A stretch of DNA of 55,582 nucleotides from an uncultured Proteiniphilum sp. (lineage in GTDB: Bacteria > Bacteroidota > Bacteroidia > Bacteroidales > Dysgonomonadaceae). The DNA is taken from the NCBI RefSeq assembly GCF_937873925.1, contig NZ_CALNAT010000151.1:1-55582 (forward strand). Direction: 5' to 3'. Under the pieces are notes generated by a model. The model was not told where the DNA came from, did not search any database, and saw nothing but the letters and a program-made list of their open reading frames with translations. A program made the translations under genes and the position numbers. Of the stretch, positions 17,770 through 25,815 are shown in pieces; within the stretch, counting starts at the first letter, position 1, and each line of letters starts with the position of its first letter.

Positions 17770-18468
17770 ATGAAAGAATTTGTGGAAGGATTACTTCCTT
17801 CAGAGCGCGATCTCTTTTTTGCCCTGAACGGCAGCGAGTCGTTGTTTCTGGACAATGTGATGTGGACGATCAGCGGCCGGTTTATCTGGATCCCGCTTTT
17901 TCTTTTTATCCTCTTTATCTTTTTTTACCGTACTCGCCCGAAGGAGGCCATCCTGGTCACGCTTTTCTTTATTCTCGTATTCGTGGCTACCGACCAGATC
18001 TCATCCTCTTTTTTCAAGCCCTTCTTTGAACGTTTCCGCCCTACCCATCATCCTGACTTCATGGATACGGTAGATATTGTGAACGGCTACAGGGGCGGCA
18101 GATACGGCTTTATTTCGGGGCATGCCACCAACAGTTTCGGGCTTGCCGTATTCCTTTCCCTGGTATTCAAAAACCGTCTGGTGACACTCTGTACAATTCT
18201 GTGGGCGATAATCAACAGCTATACCCGCATCTATCTTGGGGTACATTTTATTTCGGATATTCTGGCGGGAATGATGGTGGGGTCTCTTGTAGCGCTCCTT
18301 TTATACACGATTTATACAGCACTGAGAAAAGCCCTTATTGGTCCCCCATCATTCCGCAGGCATACCGCTTACGGCAGGAAAGAAGGTACGGTACTGGCTG
18401 TTTTTATCCTTTTATATCTGCTTGTTATTACCATTTTTAGTCCTTTTTTAGCAACTTTACCTCATTGA
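17770..18468 (+). CDS. PAP2-family membrane phosphatase
   Basis: 232 residues with five or six predicted TM segments. The three phosphatase motifs are present: K-x6-RP in FKPFFERFRP (about residues 76-85), SGHATNSFG (about 116-124) and TRIYLGVHFISD (about 155-166, supplying Arg and His plus Asp). Relatives dephosphorylate undecaprenyl diphosphate, phosphatidylglycerol phosphate or lipid A. The exact substrate cannot be told. The location after the Bat operon gives no further hint. Confidence 0.85.
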   Translation: MKEFVEGLLPSERDLFFALNGSESLFLDNVMWTISGRFIWIPLFLFILFIFFYRTRPKEAILVTLFFILVFVATDQISSSFFKPFFERFRPTHHPDFMDTVDIVNGYRGGRYGFISGHATNSFGLAVFLSLVFKNRLVTLCTILWAIINSYTRIYLGVHFISDILAGMMVGSLVALLLYTIYTALRKALIGPPSFRRHTAYGRKEGTVLAVFILLYLLVITIFSPFLATLPH

Positions 18469-18521
18469 AGATGTTATACAGGTAACGACGCAACATTTTC
18501 GTAAAGATTCTAATAAAAAAA

Positions 18522-18552
18522 TTTGGTTTCTCTGTTTTTTTGTGTATGTTTA
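18522..18552 (+). promoter_or_regulatory. Promoter for the small DNA-binding protein gene
   Basis: TTTG (18522-18525) is followed after 19 bp by TATGTTTA (18545-18552), one mismatch from TAnnTTTG. The spacing is the Bacteroidetes sigma-70-type optimum. The transcript would have a leader of about 45 nt. Confidence 0.65.
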
Positions 18553-18603
18553 TGGCATGAATAGATTACCAAATTGCATTATTAATATAAAGAATAGAAA
18601 GCC

Positions 18604-18894
18604 ATGGCAAGAACAATTACTTTTAACGAGTTGAGAGAACTGAAAGACAAACTCCCTGACGGTAGTATCCACCGGATAGCCACGGAATTGGACATGAAAC
18701 CCGAAACCGTGAGGAATTATTTTGGTGGATACAATTACAAGGAAGGCAAGAGTGTAGGAATACATATTGAGCCCGGTCCCAATGGTGGTATTGTTGTGCT
18801 CGATGATACCACTATCTTTGATAAGGCGTTGAATATTCTTGGTCTTAAAGATTATCCCGAACCCGATTCGGTTGAAACCGAAGAGGTAGAATAA
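18604..18894 (+). CDS. Small putative DNA-binding protein
   Basis: 96 residues, starting MARTITFNELRELKDKLPDG. The N-terminal half contains a helix-turn-helix-like stretch (IHRIATELDMKPETVRNYFG, residues about 21-40). The rest is short and acidic (PEPDSVETEEVE). It belongs to a small protein type that I recognise as widespread in Bacteroidales but without an assigned function. It stands alone, with its own promoter and a following terminator, which suggests strong independent expression. The role as DNA-binding protein is inferred from the HTH-like segment only. Confidence 0.65.
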   Translation: MARTITFNELRELKDKLPDGSIHRIATELDMKPETVRNYFGGYNYKEGKSVGIHIEPGPNGGIVVLDDTTIFDKALNILGLKDYPEPDSVETEEVE

Positions 18895-18900
18895 AAAATG

Positions 18901-18943
18901 AAAACCCATTATTGATCACTTTCCGGTTCGATATTGGGTTTTT
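18901..18943 (+). terminator. Probable terminator after the small DNA-binding gene
   Basis: AAAACCCA (18901-18908) pairs with TGGGTTTT (about 18934-18941) across a loop of about 25 nt that can form further pairs. A short T-run ends the element. It lies directly behind the stop codon. Confidence 0.55.
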
Positions 18944-19007
18944 ATCTCTGAATTAACACAGGCGTTTGTAGGAGATACCTCCTCCGGATGCCTAAAAAGA
19001 TGATAGT

Positions 19008-20153
19008 ATGGAAAAAGATAAAAAAAAGAGCGATTCAAACGACGAAAAGTTGGTTACCGTTGCCATCCATACGTATGAAAAAGCACATATATTAAAATCA
19101 ATCCTTGAATCGGAGGGAATTCCGGCGGTCATACACGGTATAAAGATGATCGACCCGGTAGTACCCGGAAACGTACGTGTGCGGATCAACGAGAGTGATC
19201 TCCCCAGAGCACTCCGGATCATTGAAGAGGTAGATTTTACCTCGGATATGGAAGCGAAAGACCAGATAAAGATGAAGAAAGAGATCCTCATTCCGGTCGA
19301 CTTCTCCGATTATTCTCTGGTCGCATGTGAGTTCGGATTTCGTCTGGCACGTGATCTGGACTGCGAAGTAAAACTGTTGAATGCTTTCTTTACCCCTTTC
19401 TACCCTGCATCGGTGCCCTTTGGGGATACTTTTACCCTGCAGACTACCGATAAAGATCTTTTTCAGGACGTCAGAAACAGGACGGAAAAAGAAATGCAGA
19501 GTCTGGTGGAGAAGATTGAGAACAGGATTGCCGCCGGTTCCATACCGGAAATATCTTATAAAACCGCGTTGGTGGAGGGCCTGCCTGAAGAGGAAATCAT
19601 TACCTATTCCAAGAAGATGCGTCCGACTGCCATTGTGATGGGAACGAGAGGAAAGAATGCCAAGGAACTGGACCTGATCGGGAGTGTTACCGCTGAAGTG
19701 ATGGATGGTTGCAGGACCCCTGTTTTTGCTATTCCTGAGGGGGCCAAAATAAGAAGTCTTTCCGAAATGAAAACTATTGTTTTTCTTACCAACTTCCAGG
19801 AGCGTGAGTTCAAGGCGTTTGATCTCATGATGAAATTTCTGAAGCCATATCCTATAAAAGTGTACCTGGCACATATTGCAAAGAAGGAGGACGTGTGGAA
19901 CGAAATCAAATTGTCGGGTATTCAGAAACGTTTTTCCGACATTTATCCCCATTTGGAGATCGAATATAAACTGATCGATCAGAATGAGGGGTTGGAAGTG
20001 ACACTCGACAAGTTCGCGGAAGAGAACAAGGTAGACATGATATCCCTGTCGAGCTCACGGCGCAATATTTTCGCAAGGATATTCAATCCGGGAATTGCAA
20101 GGAGAATGATATTCCATTCCGATACGCCCCTGCTGGTGATAAAAGGGATGTAA
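19008..20153 (+). CDS. DUF2007 and tandem universal stress protein fusion
   Basis: 381 residues. Residues about 10-75 look like a DUF2007 signal-transducing domain (VTVAIHTYEKAHILKSILES, then NVRVRINESDLPRALRIIEE). Two UspA-type domains follow. The first (about 89-240) begins ILIPVDFSDYSLVACEFGFR and has an ATP-site-like AIVMGTRGKNAKE. The second (about 250-381) ends in SLSSSRRNIFARIFNPGIAR and DTPLLVIKGM. The protein is cytoplasmic and probably a nucleotide-binding stress protein. It is monocistronic, closed by a strong bidirectional terminator. The fusion of DUF2007 to UspA is the unusual feature. Confidence 0.82.
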   Translation: MEKDKKKSDSNDEKLVTVAIHTYEKAHILKSILESEGIPAVIHGIKMIDPVVPGNVRVRINESDLPRALRIIEEVDFTSDMEAKDQIKMKKEILIPVDFSDYSLVACEFGFRLARDLDCEVKLLNAFFTPFYPASVPFGDTFTLQTTDKDLFQDVRNRTEKEMQSLVEKIENRIAAGSIPEISYKTALVEGLPEEEIITYSKKMRPTAIVMGTRGKNAKELDLIGSVTAEVMDGCRTPVFAIPEGAKIRSLSEMKTIVFLTNFQEREFKAFDLMMKFLKPYPIKVYLAHIAKKEDVWNEIKLSGIQKRFSDIYPHLEIEYKLIDQNEGLEVTLDKFAEENKVDMISLSSSRRNIFARIFNPGIARRMIFHSDTPLLVIKGM

Positions 20154-20179
20154 ATTTACTCTCTTCTTTATCCGGATAC

Positions 20180-20215
20180 AAAAAAGGCTCTTCGCATGCG
20201 CGAAGAGCCTTTTTT
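20180..20215. terminator. Bidirectional Rho-independent terminator
   Basis: A perfect 10-bp stem GGCTCTTCGC / GCGAAGAGCC (20186-20195 and 20200-20209) with loop ATGC is flanked by an A-run on the left and a T-run on the right. It can terminate both the plus-strand UspA fusion and the minus-strand ompH gene that ends at 20233. Confidence 0.92.
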
Positions 20216-20232
20216 GTAGGAATTTACCATTA

Positions 20233-20739
20233 TCAGATGCCCAACTTCGTTTTTACCTGTTGTGTAATGTCTACGGCCGTGGGTGTGATATACATGAATG
20301 GAGATTGCATGGAAGATACGTCGTAAACAAAGGTGTATTTGTTTTCATCTCCTACCGCTTTGATAGCATCCATTATCTTTCTATTCAACGGCTCGAGCAG
20401 TTGTTGACGTAGTTGCCCTATTTCCTGCTGGCTGTTTTGCATGTAGGTCTGGTATCTCTCCTGTATCTGGCCCACTTGTTTTTGCTGGTCCTGTTTCACA
20501 GCATCAGAGGTAGCAGGATTTTTTTCAAATTCTTCTATTTTCTTGTTGAATTCGTCCTCCAGCGCCTGAATGTTTTTTGTGATCTCTTCCTGCTTTTTGC
20601 CAAGTTGGGTTTCAATGTTCGGAATTTCGGGCATCGCAGCAAAAATCTCCTGTGCATTGACTATGGCAATTTTCACCTCTTGCGCCATGGCTGCCAATGG
20701 CGCCAAGGCAATAAACAAAATCAATAATTTCTTTAACAT
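20233..20739 (-). CDS. OmpH/Skp-family periplasmic chaperone (copy 2)
   Basis: 168 residues with a signal peptide (LLILFIALAPLAAMAQ). A long charged, Gln-rich coiled coil (about 45-120) flanked by short beta segments is the Skp fold. It ends with DVSSMQSPFMYITPTAVDIT, the conserved OmpH C-terminal stretch. Skp holds unfolded outer membrane proteins for BamA. It is the last gene of a run behind bamA and a second ompH, but has its own -7 element at 20789. It is terminated by the shared hairpin at 20180-20215. Confidence 0.9.
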   Translation of the reverse strand: MLKKLLILFIALAPLAAMAQEVKIAIVNAQEIFAAMPEIPNIETQLGKKQEEITKNIQALEDEFNKKIEEFEKNPATSDAVKQDQQKQVGQIQERYQTYMQNSQQEIGQLRQQLLEPLNRKIMDAIKAVGDENKYTFVYDVSSMQSPFMYITPTAVDITQQVKTKLGI

Positions 20740-20788
20740 GATTACTATTCCCTATTTTTTAGTTGGTAATTCGATAAAAAATCGGCTA

Positions 20789-20796
20789 CAAAGATA
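20789..20796 (-). promoter_or_regulatory. Promoter -7 element before ompH copy 2
   Basis: The minus strand reads TATCTTTG, matching TAnnTTTG exactly, 50 bp before the start of the 20233-20739 gene. The second chaperone can therefore be transcribed separately from the bamA operon. Confidence 0.6.
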
Positions 20797-20807
20797 ATCT
20801 ATTTATT

Positions 20808-21320
20808 TTAATAACCTAACTTTGAAAGCACCTGATCGCTGATATCAATGCTGGGTGAGGCAAAAATGATCGATGTAGCGGAAGCTCTGTCTACCACGAT
20901 CGTATAACCCGATTCGGTGGAAATTTCCTTGACGGCTTCATAGATATCATCCTGTATGGGTTTGATGAACTCTTCCTGTTTTTTAAACAATTCACCTTGC
21001 GGTCCGAAATATTGATTCCTGAGTTCCTGAATGGCATTCTCTTTTGCTACAATTTCGCTTTCACGTTTGGTCTTTTCATTTCCTGCCAGGAACACAAGAT
21101 CAGCCTGGTATTTTTTATACATGGCATCGACTGCTTCCACCTCTTTGTCCACTTCGCTCTGCCATTGTTGTGAGAATGACTCTAGCTGTTTATTGGCGCT
21201 CTCATAGGCTGGTATCCTTTTCAGGATATATTCCATATCGATCAGGGCGTATCTTTGGGCATAGGTGTTCCCCACTGCCAACGCCATGAATATCCCTATT
21301 AAAAAAAATACTTTCTTCAT
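20808..21320 (-). CDS. OmpH/Skp-family periplasmic chaperone (copy 1)
   Basis: 170 residues with a signal peptide (VFFLIGIFMALAVGNTYAQ). The motif RYALIDMEYILKRIPAYESA is typical of OmpH proteins. A coiled-coil middle and a C-terminal VVDRASATSIIFASPSIDIS follow. It is paralogous to the following gene at 20233. It lies behind bamA, as is common in Bacteroidetes, giving two Skp-like chaperones next to the outer-membrane insertase. Confidence 0.9.
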   Translation of the reverse strand: MKKVFFLIGIFMALAVGNTYAQRYALIDMEYILKRIPAYESANKQLESFSQQWQSEVDKEVEAVDAMYKKYQADLVFLAGNEKTKRESEIVAKENAIQELRNQYFGPQGELFKKQEEFIKPIQDDIYEAVKEISTESGYTIVVDRASATSIIFASPSIDISDQVLSKLGY

Positions 21321-21412
21321 ATGATTTTATTTTTTATTCTTTACTCTCAATAAAGACGGTTTCGTAAGTGAAATGTTTACAGGTACCTTAATAAATTATG
21401 TTAAACCCGACC

Positions 21413-21467
21413 GGGAGGGTATAAACTCCCCTGGCGTGACGGGTCAGACCATATCTTTATCTGACCC
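21413..21467 (-). other. Paired stem-loops between bamA and ompH
   Basis: Two hairpins lie in the 173-bp gap. GGGTCAGA (21441-21448) pairs with TCTGACCC (21460-21467), and GGGAG (21413-21417) pairs with CTCCC (21426-21430). Neither is followed by a clear T-run on the minus strand. They may be partial terminators or mRNA-stability elements that set bamA versus ompH levels. Confidence 0.5.
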
Positions 21468-21493
21468 TGTCAATGGCTCGGAGCGGATAATTA

Positions 21494-24157
21494 TCAGAAT
21501 TCCTGTCCGATAATAAAGTGGAACTGGCTGCCGCCCCTTTCTCTGGTACCCCGTCCGTATACCGTGTCGAACCCGTATGCCCAGTCGATCCCCATCAGTC
21601 CGATCATCGGCAGGAAGATACGTGCACCTACACCTGCAGAGCGTTTCAGGTCGAAAGGATTGAAATTTTTTACTTCCCACCATGCATTCCCCGCTTCCAG
21701 GAATGCTACCCCATATATGGTGGAATTGGGTTCCAGAATAAACGGATAGCGTAATTCCAGTCCAAGACGTGTATAGGCACGGGCCTGTGTGGCAACGGAA
21801 TTATTCTCATATCCCCTTAACGCCACATTTTCCGTGGCGAAAGTACCGGTATAACCGGTCATCCCGTCGCCACCCACATCGAACGTTTCAAAGGGAGTCT
21901 GCTTGTTTTGATTATAGTGCCCCAGTATTCCGAACTCGACCCTTGTGGCTATTACCGGTGTTCTGGTGACCGTCAGGGGAGTCAGTGGGGTAAAGGTACG
22001 GATTTTCAGTTTCCATTTATGATATTCGTTCCATCTGTATTTTGCCGGATCGGTGTCAGCCATATTGGTGTAATCCTTTCCGTCCCACAATGAGAAGGGA
22101 GGAGTGGCATTGACGCTTAAAGTAAACTGGGAACCGACGCGCGTGTATATAGGGCTGTCTGTGGAGATACGCGATAGCGTAAGGCCGAGGGTGACACTGT
22201 TGCTCGTCCCTGTCTGGAACGGGAAGGAGTTGTATCTCCAGTTTTTTAACCCGTAGAGCTGGTAGCCTAATTCTGCCATAAACTCGAAGTAATCATCGGG
22301 CCATTCGAGCCGCTTTCCGTATCCCATTGAAACTCCTACCATATTGAACACCTGATTCGGGTCGTAAGCGTATTCCATCGCATCCTGATATCCGTAGCCG
22401 CCGTATCCGTACCCTCCCGATCCGCTATAGTAAGGATAACTACCGTAACCATACATATTGTTATAGAGATTCTGGCTGTAATATTGATCGCTCAATCCGG
22501 TCATCCGTGAATAGTAAACGCTGAATGAGAGATTATTCGGCCTTTTCCCTCCAAACCAGGGTTCTATGAACTGGAACTGGTAAGATTGATAATATTGGCC
22601 GTTGGTCTGTGCACTCAGTACCAGTGTCTGTCCTTCTCCCTGGGGAATGATTCCCCGGTGCATAGAGGGGTTCAGCAGATTTTGCAGCGAGAAGTTATTC
22701 AGGCGTAAGCTGAGTTTTCCTACCAGTCCGGTCACACCCCAGCCGGCTGAAAATTCGATCTGGTCGTTCCCCTTCGATGTCAGCGGATAGGTAATATCCA
22801 CGGTTCCGTCTTCGGGATTGGGATTGATTCCCCCGGAGATGTCGGACGACAGAGCCTCCGGATCGAAGTGTCCTGTCTGTGCAATCTCACGCACTGAACG
22901 CAGGAGGTCTTCTTTGCTGAATACCGCACCCGGTTTTGTCCTTAACTCACGGCGGATAATATCTTCATAGAGGCGATCGTTTCCCTGGATGATCACCCGC
23001 TTGATCGTTGCTTTGGGACCCTCTATCACTCGAAGCTCGAGGTCGACGGAGTCGTTCTCGATATTGATCTCTACCGGGTCGATGTTGGAGAACAGGTATC
23101 CGTTATTCTGGTACAGGTTGACGGCCGCATCTTCATCGGAGATCAGCCTCTCCTGCAATTTCTTCTGGTTATAGACCTCGCCGGGAGACATATTGAGCAG
23201 TTGTCCCAGTTGTGAAGAGGGATAATGCGTATTTCCCACCCAGTTGATGGAGCGGATATGATACAGGGGTCCTTCCTCCAGTACGATATCTATATTTACC
23301 GTTTTCTCATCATGTTTATAAACCGAGTCACGAATAATCTCCGCATCGCGGTATCCCTCTTCATGATATTTATCGATGAGTTTATTCTTGTCCTCCTTAT
23401 AGAGATCGTCCACAAACTTTTTGGCACGGAAGAGATTGATCAGCTTTCCCTTCTCGTTGGTTTTTTTCATCGCCCACTTCAGTTTGCGGTCTGAGAGCGC
23501 TTCGTTCCCTTCAATATTGATACTGTTTACCTTCAGTTTCTCCTTTTTATCGACCGCAATCTCCAGAATAACCTGGTTTTTCTGTGTGGAATCGGGGCGT
23601 TGCATGATACTTACTTCCGCGTCACCAAACCCTTTTTCCGAGAAAAAGCTTTTAATGATCGTTTCTGCGCGGGATATCTGAGGTGGGGTAATCTGATTTC
23701 CTTTGACCACACCTAACTTTTTCTCAATATCTTCCTGTTCCCCCTTTCTCATGCCTATATAGCGGATATCACTTACGCGCGGGCGGTCAGTCAGATGGAT
23801 TTCCAACCAGACACTGTCGCCCTCGACCTTACTCTGCAATATCTTTACATCAGAAAAAAGCCCATGCCGCCAGAATTTTTTAACGGCATTGGTGATGTCA
23901 TCTCCGGGGATCTGTATTTCCATCCCTTTGGACAGACCGGAAAAGCCTACAAGGACAAACTTCTGATCCTCATACATCGTACCTTCCACACCCGTCACAT
24001 CGATATCGGCAATGTAATATTTCTTGGGAGGAGCGGTATAGTTCACGGCCGGTTTACCGGGAACGGACGAGGGTATGGTGTCATTGGTCTGCGCGATCGA
24101 CACAAACTGCGACAGCATGATAAATAACAGAAGTAAATAAGATATTTTCTTCAACAT
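21494..24157 (-). CDS. bamA: Outer membrane protein assembly factor BamA
   Basis: 887 residues, with a signal peptide ending near SIAQ. The N-terminal half holds POTRA repeats (for example KLKVNSINIEGNEALSDRKL, YHIRSINWVGNTHYPSSQLG and ATIKRVIIQGNDRLYEDIIR). The C-terminal half is an Omp85 barrel with VALRGYENNSV (the VRGY-type motif of the lid loop) and a terminal aromatic QFHFIIGQEF. It inserts beta-barrel proteins into the outer membrane. A Gly/Tyr-rich insertion lies at about residues 560-590, probably in a surface loop. It follows uppS and precedes the two Skp genes. Confidence 0.96.
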   Translation of the reverse strand: MLKKISYLLLLFIMLSQFVSIAQTNDTIPSSVPGKPAVNYTAPPKKYYIADIDVTGVEGTMYEDQKFVLVGFSGLSKGMEIQIPGDDITNAVKKFWRHGLFSDVKILQSKVEGDSVWLEIHLTDRPRVSDIRYIGMRKGEQEDIEKKLGVVKGNQITPPQISRAETIIKSFFSEKGFGDAEVSIMQRPDSTQKNQVILEIAVDKKEKLKVNSINIEGNEALSDRKLKWAMKKTNEKGKLINLFRAKKFVDDLYKEDKNKLIDKYHEEGYRDAEIIRDSVYKHDEKTVNIDIVLEEGPLYHIRSINWVGNTHYPSSQLGQLLNMSPGEVYNQKKLQERLISDEDAAVNLYQNNGYLFSNIDPVEINIENDSVDLELRVIEGPKATIKRVIIQGNDRLYEDIIRRELRTKPGAVFSKEDLLRSVREIAQTGHFDPEALSSDISGGINPNPEDGTVDITYPLTSKGNDQIEFSAGWGVTGLVGKLSLRLNNFSLQNLLNPSMHRGIIPQGEGQTLVLSAQTNGQYYQSYQFQFIEPWFGGKRPNNLSFSVYYSRMTGLSDQYYSQNLYNNMYGYGSYPYYSGSGGYGYGGYGYQDAMEYAYDPNQVFNMVGVSMGYGKRLEWPDDYFEFMAELGYQLYGLKNWRYNSFPFQTGTSNSVTLGLTLSRISTDSPIYTRVGSQFTLSVNATPPFSLWDGKDYTNMADTDPAKYRWNEYHKWKLKIRTFTPLTPLTVTRTPVIATRVEFGILGHYNQNKQTPFETFDVGGDGMTGYTGTFATENVALRGYENNSVATQARAYTRLGLELRYPFILEPNSTIYGVAFLEAGNAWWEVKNFNPFDLKRSAGVGARIFLPMIGLMGIDWAYGFDTVYGRGTRERGGSQFHFIIGQEF

Positions 24158-24218
24158 TGTGATATATTTCTTTTCTCTGACTCCTGGGTTAGTGGAGAAC
24201 TGTTATTGTTCACTAAAG

Positions 24219-24965
24219 TTAGTCGTTTTTTATTTGTTCGCTGGTCTTGCCGTATCTTCTCTCCCGTCCCTGATATTCGAGGATTGCTTCATACAAAGCT
24301 TCTTCGTCAAAATCGGGCCAGAAGATACCGGTAAAGTAAAACTCTGCATAGGCGCACTGCCACAACAGAAAATTGCTTATTCGTTGTTCACCCCCGGTCC
24401 GTATCAGCAGATCGGGATCGGGAAGGCCACGTGTGGTAAGATAATTACCAAGGGTTTCTTCATCGATATCTTTTTCCTGCAAAACGCCTTTTACCGCGTC
24501 AGCTGCTATCTTTTTTGCGGCTGTGGCAAGTTCCCACTTTGAAGAGTAACTTAATGCAAGCACTAAAGTGACCCCTGTCCCTTCCGCAGTTTCCCTGATA
24601 CACTCTTCAAGGGCCGTACGTGCATATTCCGGCAGGCGGCTCATATCTCCTATAGAACGAATCCTGACCCCGTTTTTTTTCAGGTCGGGGGTTTCTCTGG
24701 AGATGGCATACACCATCAGATCCATCAATCCCGTCACCTCTTCGGTGGGACGGCTCCAATTCTCAGTGGAAAAAGCGTAGAGCGTAAGATACCGTACCGA
24801 TGCTTTCGATGCAGCATCCACCACTCTTCTTATCGCACTGATACCCTCTCTGTGCCCTTCGCCCCGATCCAGTCCCCGGGCTTTTGCCCATCGTCCGTTC
24901 CCGTCCATAATAATGGCGATGTGGGCAGGAAGGCGGTTTTTATCTATCTTGTCAAGCAACGACAT
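24219..24965 (-). CDS. uppS: Isoprenyl (undecaprenyl) diphosphate synthase
   Basis: 248 residues from the ATG at 24965. An upstream in-frame start would overlap the previous gene, and the later start leaves a 19-bp gap. IAIIMDGNGRWAKARG (catalytic Asp in MDGNGRW), the substrate helices and the C-terminal LLIRTGGEQRISNFLLWQCA with FYFTGIFWPDF are diagnostic of cis-prenyltransferases. It makes the lipid carrier for peptidoglycan and other envelope polymers. The run DUF6089-uppS-bamA-ompH-ompH is an envelope-biogenesis operon. Confidence 0.95.
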   Translation of the reverse strand: MSLLDKIDKNRLPAHIAIIMDGNGRWAKARGLDRGEGHREGISAIRRVVDAASKASVRYLTLYAFSTENWSRPTEEVTGLMDLMVYAISRETPDLKKNGVRIRSIGDMSRLPEYARTALEECIRETAEGTGVTLVLALSYSSKWELATAAKKIAADAVKGVLQEKDIDEETLGNYLTTRGLPDPDLLIRTGGEQRISNFLLWQCAYAEFYFTGIFWPDFDEEALYEAILEYQGRERRYGKTSEQIKND

Positions 24966-24984
24966 CTTTCTTACGTCTGAATTG

Positions 24985-25695
24985 TTAATTTCCGTGGCAG
25001 GGATCTTCACGCATCCTGAATTCCCACGTTAGGAAAATCATTGTGAATGAATACCAGTCCCGGTTTTTAAGGAGACTGCTTTGAATGCCATAAGGACTGT
25101 CCAGATCCCCTCCGTTCGTTTTCTCGGTAACATCGAAATCGTCACCAAACAGCTTTCGCATCGAAAACTCGATACCGATATTCATTCTGTTTTTTAATTT
25201 ATACTTAAACCCCATTCCGAAAGGGATATTCGCGTCAATAAAAGTTTTCTCTCCCGTCGCATAGGTGCCTCCCACCCCTGTAAACAGGTAGGGAGTATAA
25301 GGTTTTGTCCCGAGATAGACATACTTGTCGCTGTACGGGAAAAAATTGAACTCCGCTTGCGCACCCAGTTCAGCCAGGGTGCGGTGAAAAGAGTCCCGGT
25401 GTGTGAACGGGAAAGTATTACCTGAATCTTCACTCTTCCCTGAAACGTTTCCTGCAAACATACCGACTTTGATACTCCAGTGAAAATCGATGTTATACCG
25501 GAACAGGAGACCCCCGGCAATTCCGGGATGGAGGTAGTATCTTGTCTGGTTGGCGTCACCCATGTAGAACGCAGTTCCGACAGCGCCTCCAACTTCGTAT
25601 TTGTACTCCTGAGCGCGGATGTTTGCGATAGAGATCATCAAAAAGAGACCTGTTGCAAAAAGTGAGACAACGACAGGTCTTCCGGAAATCTTCAT
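24985..25695 (-). CDS. DUF6089-type outer membrane beta-barrel protein
   Basis: 236 residues. It has a signal peptide (VVSLFATGLFLMISIANIRA), then alternating beta-strand sequence typical of an eight-stranded barrel, such as YKYEVGGAVGTAFYMGD and PYLFTGVGGTYATGE. I recognise it as the DUF6089 type that precedes uppS and bamA in Bacteroidetes. The function is unknown; an outer-membrane or envelope role is inferred from the fold and operon position. It is the first gene of the operon. Confidence 0.75.
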   Translation of the reverse strand: MKISGRPVVVSLFATGLFLMISIANIRAQEYKYEVGGAVGTAFYMGDANQTRYYLHPGIAGGLLFRYNIDFHWSIKVGMFAGNVSGKSEDSGNTFPFTHRDSFHRTLAELGAQAEFNFFPYSDKYVYLGTKPYTPYLFTGVGGTYATGEKTFIDANIPFGMGFKYKLKNRMNIGIEFSMRKLFGDDFDVTEKTNGGDLDSPYGIQSSLLKNRDWYSFTMIFLTWEFRMREDPCHGN

Positions 25696-25815
25696 TCTGT
25701 TATCCTGTTTGGTAAGTATTGTCTCAACTCTAACGCAAATTCAGCAAATAAATTGTTTGGAACAAAAACTTCTCACCTCTGTTACTCGTGGCAACCGTAA
25801 AAGTGGCTTTTTCGG

